The position numbers and the translations under genes were made by a program. A stretch of DNA of 12,099 bases from JACOWB01 sp964373665 (lineage in GTDB: Archaea; Aenigmatarchaeota; Aenigmatarchaeia; CG10238-14; SCSR01). The stretch is from contig CAYJVM010000024.1 of NCBI GenBank assembly GCA_964373665.1, positions 1 to 12,099 of the forward strand, given 5' to 3'. The notes under the pieces were generated by a model, which made no database searches, was not told the origin of the DNA, and saw only the letters and a list, made by a program, of their open reading frames with translations. Positions within the stretch are counted from its first letter, which is position 1. Every line of letters begins with the position of its first letter. Shown in pieces: positions 1-5,747 of this stretch.

Positions 1-142
1 CGGCGGAAGTATACTTTAAAGATCTAAGGGTGACAGATGTGGTGGGTTAGTACATAAAGGTTATTTAGACAAAAGATTTAAAAACATACTAACTGTAATA
101 AATAGGAGTCAAAATAAGAAAATTTCGGAGTTGGGAAGGATT

Positions 143-274
143 ATGGGTAAAAAGATGTTGTGGTCGCAAATAAAGTTTTTAGAAGAGTTAAAATATGTGA
201 AATCTTCAGGATATCCGAAAAGAATTTTTATCACAGGTAAAGGTTTAAGAGAATTGAGGAGGGAAGGACAATGA
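143..274 (+). CDS. small winged-helix DNA-binding protein, 5' end uncertain
   Basis: From the ATG at 143 the product is 43 residues and ends in a wing-like stretch (GYPKRIFITGKGLREL) typical of winged-helix regulators. The same frame is open back to 20, and the residues encoded from about 62 onward (LDKRFKNILTVINR, then KISELGRIMGKK) look like helices 1 and 2 of the same domain. The true protein is therefore probably about 75 residues. No ATG or GTG exists in frame upstream, only a TTG at 131. An ATG at 37 with GGGTGA just before it is in another frame and stops at 55-57; removing one G from the run at 44-46 would join it to this frame. The stop overlaps the rpoN start (ATGA at 271-274), so the two are co-transcribed. 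Family-level call only; the DNA target is unknown. Confidence 0.5.
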   Translation: MGKKMLWSQIKFLEELKYVKSSGYPKRIFITGKGLRELRREGQ

Positions 275-466
275 TAATACCAGTCCGCTGCTTTTAGTTG
301 CAACAAGCCAGTAGGCCATTTATGGGAGTCCTACAAGGAAAGGACTAGGGCAGGCGAGGACGGCGGCATGGTCATGGACGAACTAGGCTTGAAGCGGTAT
401 TGCTGCAGGCAACTGTTTATGGGGCATGTGGATCTGCTGAAGCAAGTGAGTGCCTTCAAACCATAA
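271..466 (+). CDS. rpoN: DNA-directed RNA polymerase subunit N (Rpo10/Rpb10), with +1 frameshift
   Basis: Essential small zinc-binding subunit of archaeal RNA polymerase, homologous to eukaryotic Rpb10, which helps assemble the Rpo3/Rpo11 platform. Reading starts at ATG 271 behind a strong GAGGAGGG site (256-263, 7 nt spacing) and gives MIIPVRCF, then meets TAG at 295-297. Moving to the +1 frame at the TTTT run restores the family: SCNKPVGHLWESYKERTRAG, then the KRYCCRQLF signature, and a TAA at 464-466. The joined product is 64 residues, normal for the family. The Zn ligands are the Cys pair of RCFSC (residues 7 and 10) and the later CC pair. The frameshift falls inside the first zinc knuckle. 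It could be a sequencing indel, a real lesion, or programmed +1 frameshifting. Family identity is very secure. Confidence 0.93.
292..297 (+). other. +1 frameshift site TTT TAG inside rpoN
   Basis: In the start frame the codons are TGC TTT TAG. One nucleotide forward, the Phe tRNA can re-pair perfectly with TTT (293-295) and the next codon becomes AGT (Ser), restoring the CFSC zinc knuckle. A stop codon in the A site behind a slippery codon is the architecture known from +1 recoding such as bacterial release factor 2. No internal Shine-Dalgarno-like stimulator lies just upstream. Confidence 0.6.
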
Positions 467-468
467 GA

Positions 469-475
469 TTTTAAA
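469..475 (+). promoter_or_regulatory. TATA-like box for rpoK
   Basis: TTTTAAA just after the rpoN stop. A start about 25 bp downstream (near 498) would give a leader of roughly 16 nt before the rpoK TTG. It could supplement read-through from the upstream operon. Confidence 0.35.
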
Positions 476-503
476 CTCGACAGTTCAATAACTATTCTGC
501 TAA

Positions 504-509
504 AGGTGA
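504..509 (+). promoter_or_regulatory. ribosome-binding site AGGTGA fixing the rpoK TTG start
   Basis: AGGTGA lies 4 nt before TTG 514. No ATG or GTG is in frame between the upstream stop at 472-474 and this TTG. GGTGA-type sites also precede the HAD-YvcK gene (4191-4195), so the motif is consistent within this window. Confidence 0.6.
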
Positions 510-513
510 ATTT

Positions 514-771
514 TTGATCTGGCCGAAGGATAGATTAACTAGGTTTGAAGTCGCGCGTCTGCTAGGAGCAAGGTCGTTGCAGGTTTCACTAGGAGCGCCG
601 GTTCTGGTAAAGGTCGATGAAACCGAATCGTCAAGGATAGCAAAGACTGAATTTAGGGAAAATGTCATACCCATGACAATCAAAAGAAAACTGCCCAGCG
701 GCGAACATTACCCCGTCGAAATCAAAAAAGCCATAGATGTTTGGGTCAAGGAGCATCCTGGCGAGTTTTAA
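514..771 (+). CDS. rpoK: DNA-directed RNA polymerase subunit K (Rpo6/Rpb6/omega homologue)
   Basis: An 85-residue small RNA polymerase subunit that clamps the largest subunit and aids assembly, homologous to eukaryotic Rpb6 and bacterial omega. The core pattern is complete: LTRFEVARLLGARSLQVSLG (residues about 8-27), then APVLV, IAKTEFRENVIPMTIKR and a C-terminal PVEIKKA stretch. The start is TTG at 514, chosen because it is the only start codon in frame and has AGGTGA 4 nt upstream; initial residues would be MIWPKDRLTRF. It follows rpoN by 47 nt, matching the frequent archaeal clustering of these two subunits, although the usual ribosomal protein neighbours (uL13, uS9, uS2) are not seen. It converges with the HEAT-repeat gene on the minus strand. 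Intact, nothing missing. Confidence 0.95.
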   Translation: MIWPKDRLTRFEVARLLGARSLQVSLGAPVLVKVDETESSRIAKTEFRENVIPMTIKRKLPSGEHYPVEIKKAIDVWVKEHPGEF

Positions 772-792
772 TCTTTGATCAGCTTGATGTTG

Positions 793-809
793 AATAAAAA
801 CGGTTTATT
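793..809. terminator. weak AT hairpin and T run between convergent genes
   Basis: AATAAA (793-798) pairs with TTTATT (804-809) around a 5-nt loop, lying between the rpoK stop and the HEAT-gene stop. On the minus strand the segment reads as a run of five T (796-800), the usual archaeal termination signal for the HEAT gene. Support is weak. Confidence 0.3.
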
Positions 810-1254
810 ATTCACCATTAGCCAGATTATGCAAGGCAATTAGCGCAGAATCCCTGACCATCACATCCGGATCATTTTCCGCTATGTATGTTAATAGTCT
901 CCTATTATTTTCTGCATATAGGCTCGAAGGTGAATCCAATGCCAGACATGCTTCATGGCGCACGACTGGAGAAGGGTCTAGCAAGGCACTGTCCCTCAAA
1001 AATGAAGTTGCGGAACCGTCTCCATACACACCTAAAGTAAAAGCAGCTTCATGTCTAACAACGTCGGAAGGATGAAACAATTGAAGATAAACCAAAGATA
1101 ATGTGGCATTAAGACGATGATAAGGACTTTTCTCATTAAGATATCCTTTAAATCGACCCACAAGTTTATAATCGCCAACAACTCCACCGGTCAGTAAAGT
1201 TTCAACACCGGTCATTCTTGCAAGATCGGCTTTCATTAAAGGATCGTTTATCAT
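808..1254 (-). CDS. HEAT-repeat (PBS lyase-like repeat) protein
   Basis: A 148-residue helical-repeat protein. Three repeats are visible in the C-terminal two thirds, each with the VRHEA/VRDSA plus AL(A/G) pattern: SDVVRHEAAFTLGVYGD, SPVVRHEACLALDSP and DVMVRDSALIALHNL. Such repeats are protein-binding scaffolds; members include phycocyanobilin lyase subunits and deoxyhypusine hydroxylase. The metal-binding HE pairs of the hydroxylase are only partly suggested (RHE occurs twice) and the protein is too short, so I do not call that enzyme. A GTG at 1263 is possible (it overlaps the upstream stop as GTGA), but ATG 1254 is preferred because GGAGTGA sits 5 nt before it. It follows the wHTH/S-layer-like regulator in the same operon, so the two may work together. 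Partner unknown. Confidence 0.85.
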   Translation of the reverse strand: MINDPLMKADLARMTGVETLLTGGVVGDYKLVGRFKGYLNEKSPYHRLNATLSLVYLQLFHPSDVVRHEAAFTLGVYGDGSATSFLRDSALLDPSPVVRHEACLALDSPSSLYAENNRRLLTYIAENDPDVMVRDSALIALHNLANGE

Positions 1255-1259
1255 GTTAT

Positions 1260-1266
1260 TCACTCC
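1260..1266 (-). promoter_or_regulatory. ribosome-binding site GGAGTGA of the HEAT-repeat gene
   Basis: Minus-strand GGAGTGA lies 5 nt before ATG 1254 and contains the stop of the upstream regulator. It favours translation-coupled initiation at ATG 1254 rather than at the GTG embedded in the motif. Confidence 0.5.
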
Positions 1267-2177
1267 AGAAATTCCACATCGTCAATAGTCCCGTCAGAAT
1301 CAACGTCAATCCCATGAACAACTCTGGCTATACCTTCGTCAAACTTGTTCCCGTCCTCTATCTTCTTAAGGTACTTCAACAATCCCAATATAGCAGACTT
1401 TGTTCCCTTGAACCTCTTGCCAGACAGCAAAATAATTTCCTTGTTTTTCGCAAATGGATTGGCCATCTTCACGATGATGCCGATATTGTCCTCGCTGTAA
1501 ACAGATTTGGTAAAGCTTGAGACGATGTCGAACTCGTTCTTGGTGTCAAAATAGATCGGCAATTTGGAGTTTATCCTGTCTATCAACATGTTAGCCTTCG
1601 GTCCGCCGACTAGGATCAAGTTATTCTTCAAATCATTCTCCCTGACTTCAGTGTCGAGTTTGTAGTTAGGTGAAACCTTATGCAGGAAACTGCCTAGTAA
1701 TAATGCCAAATCTATAGCAGCGCTGCCGTCAGAAGCTTGTGCGCCATACTTTCCATGAGGATCCGGCGAACCCACAACAATCAATCCATCAAACTTGCCA
1801 TTCTTTATGAAAGACTTGAAAAACTCAATCTCTTTTGGCCTACTTTTGACATCAACAACATGCTGTCCTTCATACAACTTCATCGATATGAAAGGATGCG
1901 ACACCTCATATATCTTCGCCAACCCGCCAACCCTTTCCTCACGTCTTATCATCTTCACAATCCCAGCCTTCTCCAATCTGCGGATGTGATAATAAATCTT
2001 CTGTTCATGCTGTTTCAGCCTTCTTGCAATGTCCATGGCGCACTGTTGTTTCTTCCCCAGTTCCTCCAAAATCTTCACAGCCAACTCGCTGTTCAACGCA
2101 TTAAACGTGCTAGGCTTCATCACTGTAGTCCGGTAAATCCTCTGCCCTTCGGAATGCTCTTCGACTACATACGACAT
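1260..2177 (-). CDS. wHTH regulator fused to archaeal S-layer-like domain with EF-hand-like tail
   Basis: A 305-residue two-part protein. Residues about 22-95 form an ArsR-like winged helix: AVKILEELGKKQQCAMDIAR, then QKIYYHIRRLEKAGIVKMI, then a wing ending in YEVSHPF. Residues about 125-305 resemble the C-terminal domain of archaeal S-layer proteins: GLIVVGSPDPHGKYGAQASD, then NLILVGGPKANMLIDRI. The C-terminus GIDVDSDGTIDDVEFLE holds a full EF-hand calcium-loop pattern at residues 291-302 (D-x-D-x-D-G-x-I-D-x-x-E). No signal peptide or membrane segment is visible, so it should act in the cytoplasm as a DNA-binding regulator. ATG 2177 fits a leaderless transcript, with a TATA box 24 bp upstream. 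It is first in an operon with the HEAT-repeat gene. The ligand and target are unknown. Confidence 0.8.
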   Translation of the reverse strand: MSYVVEEHSEGQRIYRTTVMKPSTFNALNSELAVKILEELGKKQQCAMDIARRLKQHEQKIYYHIRRLEKAGIVKMIRREERVGGLAKIYEVSHPFISMKLYEGQHVVDVKSRPKEIEFFKSFIKNGKFDGLIVVGSPDPHGKYGAQASDGSAAIDLALLLGSFLHKVSPNYKLDTEVRENDLKNNLILVGGPKANMLIDRINSKLPIYFDTKNEFDIVSSFTKSVYSEDNIGIIVKMANPFAKNKEIILLSGKRFKGTKSAILGLLKYLKKIEDGNKFDEGIARVVHGIDVDSDGTIDDVEFLE

Positions 2178-2200
2178 GAAATTATAACTGAAATTTTACC

Positions 2201-2208
2201 TTTATAAA
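2201..2208 (-). promoter_or_regulatory. TATA box of the wHTH/S-layer-like regulator
   Basis: Minus-strand TTTATAAA, inside a longer AT stretch, begins 24 bp before ATG 2177. Archaeal initiation about 25 bp downstream puts transcription at or next to the start codon, giving a leaderless mRNA. Confidence 0.65.
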
Positions 2209-2288
2209 TCTTTCTTTAGTGGTCAGGACATTTAAGACCTTGTTTTGCGATCGTCGGCACATGTTCTAAACAAATCTTTTAGGCTCGG

Positions 2289-2296
2289 TTTATATG
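2289..2296 (+). promoter_or_regulatory. possible upstream TATA-like box
   Basis: TTTATATG sits so that a start about 25 bp downstream (near 2317) would fall at the first arm of the inverted repeat at 2319-2377. It could drive a longer glmS leader or a separate small RNA. Position-based inference only. Confidence 0.25.
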
Positions 2297-2318
2297 GGTC
2301 CGCGGCAATTATTTTGTT

Positions 2319-2377
2319 AGGATGAGGGAATGGTCAATGGGTGAATGGTTCCTCACATTTTCGGCATTCCCTATCCT
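2319..2377 (+). repeat. inverted repeat (stem-loop) upstream of glmS
   Basis: AGGATgAGGGAATG (2319-2332) pairs with CATTCCCTATCCT (2365-2377) as a 13-bp stem with one bulged G at 2324. Inside the loop GTGA (2341-2344) can pair with TCAC (2353-2356). It lies in the only long intergenic gap (2178-2430), just before the glmS TATA box. It may be an RNA leader structure, a small RNA, or a protein-binding inverted repeat. It does not resemble a glmS ribozyme by position or sequence. Confidence 0.5.
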
Positions 2378-2383
2378 CCCACG

Positions 2384-2392
2384 TATTTAAAA
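2384..2392 (+). promoter_or_regulatory. TATA box of the glmS operon
   Basis: TATTTAAAA is the strongest TATA-like match ahead of glmS. Initiation near 2413-2417 would give a leader of about 15 nt. There is no clear Shine-Dalgarno site before ATG 2431, in line with other first genes in this window. Confidence 0.55.
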
Positions 2393-2430
2393 AACGAATT
2401 CTCCAAGTGATTTAGAGCTATGGGTTCATT

Positions 2431-4200
2431 ATGTGCGGTGTAATAGGATATATTGGAAACAAGGATGTAACGCCGATTCTGTTCAACGGCTTGAAGAGGC
2501 TTGAATACAGAGGGTATGATTCCGCAGGCATTGCCACTATGGACGGGGATTTTCACATCAAGAAAGATGTTGGTAAAGTCGACGATATCAACAAAAGAGT
2601 GAATTTCTTAGATCTGCCGGGAACACTTGGAATAGCGCATAATCGTTGGGCTACACACGGTGGAGTCACAAAAGAAAACGCGCATCCGCATACAGACTGC
2701 AACGGAAATATAGCCTTGGTCCACAATGGCATCATAGAAAACTATCAGGAGCTGAAGGAAAATCTTGTAAAAAGCGGTCACAAGTTCAAAAGCCAGACGG
2801 ATACGGAAGTCGTCTCACATCTAATAGAAGAGACGATGAAAACGACGGGAAATTTCCAAGATGCAGTGGTATCTGCGCTAAAGTCTTTGGAAGGTAATTA
2901 CTCTATACTGATTTTGCACAAGGGCGAGAGAAAGCTGATTGCAGCAAGAAAGGGGTCACCATTGGTTCTTGGCGTGTCCAACGCCGGCTATTTTGCTGCA
3001 AGCGACATACCGGCATTTCTAGAATACTCTAATGATGTCGTCTATCTTCACGATTACGATGTTGCTATCATAACTGACAACGGATTCAAGGTGTTGAATC
3101 TGCAAGAGGGGAACGAGGTCACTAGGAAAGTGGACACGGTATCCTGGGACATAAAGCATGCTGAGAAAGGCGAGTTCGACCACTTTATGATGAAAGAAAT
3201 TTCAGAGCAGGTTGAGACTGTGCAGTTGGCTGTTCACCAGGACAAGAAAATAATAGACGATGTTGTAAACACAATTAAAGATGCACATGGGATTTTCTTC
3301 ATAGGATCTGGAACTTCCTACCACGCGTGCATGGCAGCTAGTTACATCCTGTCAAAATCGAACAATATGCATGTGAACGTTGTTCTAGCATCAGAATTTC
3401 CGCACTATGAACACTTTCTTTCTCAAAAGACACTCGTCGTCGCAGTGTCGCAAAGCGGTGAAACCACGGACGTGCTTGAGGCTGTGAAAGTTGCCAAGAG
3501 AAAAGGATGCAATGTTATTTCAATAGTTAATGTGATGGGATCGTCTTTGACAAGAAGTTCCGATACTTTCCTTAACATAAATGCCGGACCAGAGATTTGT
3601 GTGCTTTCAACGAAAAGCTACACGTCCCAGCTGGCTCTATTTACTCTTCTGTCGTATGCTTTGGCTGGAAAATATGAAGAAGGCAAAGAAAAATTGAATT
3701 ACCTGTGGAATGTCATCTACCACATGACATCTGCTACAGCAAAGGACAAGATCAAGGAGTTGGCTCATCTTTTGAAGAACAAGGAACATATTTTCCTGAT
3801 AGGGCGTGGGCTTGAATATACGACTGCGATGGAAGCAGCATTGAAAATCAAGGAAGTTTCTTACATCCATGCCGAAGCCTTCGCTGGCGGCGAGTTGAAG
3901 CACGGAACTATTGCTTTAATTGAGGATGGCACGCCTTGCATAGTCTTTGTTTCTGAAGAGACTGAAAAGGAAATCCTGTCCAACGCCATGGAGATTAAAA
4001 GTCGCGGCGGTTACATGATTGGAATCTCACCAAAGAACAACGAAATATTTGACTTTTGGATAAAGGTGCCAGAGATTAATAGCGAAAATCCAATCGTCCA
4101 GATAATCCCGATTCAAATACTTGCATACCAATTAGCTGTATTGAGAGGTTTGGATCCTGATCAGCCAAGAAACCTTGCTAAAAGTGTGACGGTGAAATAA
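2431..4200 (+). CDS. glmS: glutamine-fructose-6-phosphate aminotransferase (isomerizing)
   Basis: GlmS converts fructose-6-phosphate and glutamine to glucosamine-6-phosphate, the committed step to UDP-GlcNAc. At 589 residues it is near full family length. The N-terminal glutaminase domain (1 to about 220) starts MCGVIGYIG, so removal of Met exposes the nucleophilic Cys. This fixes ATG 2431 as the start. AHNRWATHGG and HNGIIENY are also present. Two SIS sugar-isomerase domains follow: one with GSGTSYHACMA, SQSGETTDVLEA and STKSYTSQLAL, the other with GRGLEYTTAMEAALKIKEV and HAEAFAGGELKHG. The conserved C-terminal DQPRNLAKSVTV is complete. It is first in a four-gene operon, and its TAA overlaps the next ATG (TAATG). 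The next product is a YvcK/GlmR-type protein, a family that activates GlmS in Bacillus. Confidence 0.98.
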   Translation: MCGVIGYIGNKDVTPILFNGLKRLEYRGYDSAGIATMDGDFHIKKDVGKVDDINKRVNFLDLPGTLGIAHNRWATHGGVTKENAHPHTDCNGNIALVHNGIIENYQELKENLVKSGHKFKSQTDTEVVSHLIEETMKTTGNFQDAVVSALKSLEGNYSILILHKGERKLIAARKGSPLVLGVSNAGYFAASDIPAFLEYSNDVVYLHDYDVAIITDNGFKVLNLQEGNEVTRKVDTVSWDIKHAEKGEFDHFMMKEISEQVETVQLAVHQDKKIIDDVVNTIKDAHGIFFIGSGTSYHACMAASYILSKSNNMHVNVVLASEFPHYEHFLSQKTLVVAVSQSGETTDVLEAVKVAKRKGCNVISIVNVMGSSLTRSSDTFLNINAGPEICVLSTKSYTSQLALFTLLSYALAGKYEEGKEKLNYLWNVIYHMTSATAKDKIKELAHLLKNKEHIFLIGRGLEYTTAMEAALKIKEVSYIHAEAFAGGELKHGTIALIEDGTPCIVFVSEETEKEILSNAMEIKSRGGYMIGISPKNNEIFDFWIKVPEINSENPIVQIIPIQILAYQLAVLRGLDPDQPRNLAKSVTVK

Positions 4201-5747
4201 TGGCAGTGAAATTAATAATTTTCGATCTGGAAGACGTGCTGGTAAATTCGTGGCACCATATAACACGACACTTGGACATAGATGAACAGGAATTCGAAAA
4301 AATCGACCGCTCAGACTTGAGGAAAAATCTGCAGCTCGGTAAAATCTCAGAAGATGAGTTCTTCAAGGAATTTATCAACCGCACCCAGACAAAGCATTCT
4401 GTGGAGGAGTTGAAATCTATAACAAGAGATGAGCTCACTCCGATCCCAGGCATGCTTAACCTTGTTAAGGGATTGAAGCCCAGGTACAAGTTGGCGATAC
4501 TTTCCAATTTTACAAAGGAATGGGCAGAGTATCTAATAAAGAAATACGAGCTTGACAAATTATTCGATGCAACCTTTTGGTCTTTTGAACGCGGAATCAA
4601 AAAGCCTTGGCATGAATCATATCTCGAGGTCACAAAACATTTCAACGTTTCCCCGGAAAGCGCTCTGTTGATTGACGACAAGATAAGAAATACAGAAGCC
4701 GCCTCAAAACTCGGCTTTAACACGATCACTTTTGAAAATCTGGCGCAGTGCAAGAGGGAGTTGCTTAACCTAAATGTGAACACATGGCCGAATGTAGTTC
4801 TGGTCGGTGGCGGCACTGGAATTCCAGTTTTGATAAAAGGGATGAGAAAATATGATGTGAACATCACGGCCATCGTAACAGTAATGGATAACGGCAGGAA
4901 CTCTGGACAATTGAGGAAGGACTATGGAATTCTACCGCCGGGTGACATAAGAAACTGCTTGGTTGCATTGTCTGATGCCGATGACACTCTCAAGAACGCA
5001 TTTGACTATAGATTTTTGGACGGCTATCTGGAAGGCACAAGCATCGGCAACCTTTTGCTTCTGTCGTTTGCAAAATTGTTCAATTCTTTTGACGAGGCAA
5101 TAAAGCAGGCTGGAAAAATTCTGAAAGTAAAAGGCAAGGTATTACCAGTCACAAACACCAATGCGGATATCTGCGCTAGATACGACAACGGCATGGTGAT
5201 TCAGGGCGAGGCCCAGATAAGAAACGAGAACAAAGTCAAGTCGAACATACTAGAAGTTTTCTTGAAATCGTCTGAAAAAGTAAAAGCTTCCCCAGAAGTC
5301 ATAGAGGAAATAGAGAATGCTGATATGATTGTTTTCGGTCCGGGTGGATTGTATACAAGCGTGATACCCAACCTTCTTGTAGAAGGGGTGGTTGACGCTG
5401 TAAAGAAGAGTAAGTCTAAAAAAGTTTTCGTATGCAACATAATGACGCAACCTCATGTGACCGATGAATTTACTGTTTCAAAACATGTTGAGGTGCTGGA
5501 AAAGTACCTTGGCAAGGACGTGTTGAATTATGTCGTAGCAAATACAGGCATACCCGACAAAGCAGTTCTGGATCATTTCAAGGAATTGGGTGCGAACATG
5601 GTGTCAATCGACAAGGAGAATTTGAATTCGTACAAGCCAATCGAAGGTAATTTCCTAAATGACAAGAAAGAATTCAAGTGGGGCGAGTTGGGACTGTTGA
5701 TGCACGATCCGGAAAAGCTCGCAGCGGCTCTAATAAATGTTATCTAG
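4200..5747 (+). CDS. HAD phosphatase-like domain fused to YvcK/GlmR (CofD-like) UDP-sugar-binding domain
   Basis: A 515-residue fusion. Residues 1 to about 185 are a HAD-IA-like hydrolase: motif I at D9 (FDLEDVLV), motif II at S102 (ILSNFTKEW), motif III at K134/K135 and motif IV at D159-D160 (LLIDDKIRNTEAA). The second motif I acidic residue is Glu11 where active HAD phosphatases usually have Asp, so activity is uncertain. Residues about 198-515 are a complete YvcK/gluconeogenesis-factor domain: GGGTG (203-207), ILPPGDIRNCLVAL (244-257), FGPGGLYTSVIPNLL (379-393) and CNIMTQP (412-418). In Bacillus this family binds UDP-GlcNAc and stimulates GlmS. It differs from the CofD lactyltransferase of F420 synthesis by the IRNCLVAL and MTQP signatures. 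GGTGA 4 nt before ATG 4200 and 1-nt overlap with glmS support coupled translation. I infer a feedback role for UDP-GlcNAc; the HAD substrate is unknown. Confidence 0.9.
   Translation: MAVKLIIFDLEDVLVNSWHHITRHLDIDEQEFEKIDRSDLRKNLQLGKISEDEFFKEFINRTQTKHSVEELKSITRDELTPIPGMLNLVKGLKPRYKLAILSNFTKEWAEYLIKKYELDKLFDATFWSFERGIKKPWHESYLEVTKHFNVSPESALLIDDKIRNTEAASKLGFNTITFENLAQCKRELLNLNVNTWPNVVLVGGGTGIPVLIKGMRKYDVNITAIVTVMDNGRNSGQLRKDYGILPPGDIRNCLVALSDADDTLKNAFDYRFLDGYLEGTSIGNLLLLSFAKLFNSFDEAIKQAGKILKVKGKVLPVTNTNADICARYDNGMVIQGEAQIRNENKVKSNILEVFLKSSEKVKASPEVIEEIENADMIVFGPGGLYTSVIPNLLVEGVVDAVKKSKSKKVFVCNIMTQPHVTDEFTVSKHVEVLEKYLGKDVLNYVVANTGIPDKAVLDHFKELGANMVSIDKENLNSYKPIEGNFLNDKKEFKWGELGLLMHDPEKLAAALINVI

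Noticed and set aside
1..50. Possible 3' end of an upstream gene (frame 3 stops at 48-50; frame 1 stops at 25-27)
   Set aside because: Both tails are protein-like but only 8 to 15 residues; neither can be assigned or chosen.
2319..2377. C/D box small RNA
   Set aside because: A GGATGA resembling box C is present but no box D (CTGA) lies at the other end.
2337..2390. 17-codon reading frame ATG to TAA ahead of glmS, a possible leader peptide
   Set aside because: No ribosome-binding site, and its end runs into the glmS TATA box; the inverted repeat explains the sequence better.
2178..2430. glmS ribozyme or riboswitch
   Set aside because: Known glmS ribozymes are bacterial and have a large conserved core not seen here; only a simple stem-loop is visible.
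4178..4873. 231-residue open frame on the minus strand
   Set aside because: Lies entirely antisense to the HAD domain; low-complexity Ser/Phe-rich composition and no family pattern.
4797..5747. CofD (LPPG:FO lactyltransferase) of coenzyme F420 synthesis
   Set aside because: Same Pfam superfamily, but ILPPGDIRNCLVAL and CNIMTQP are YvcK signatures and the neighbours are amino-sugar genes.
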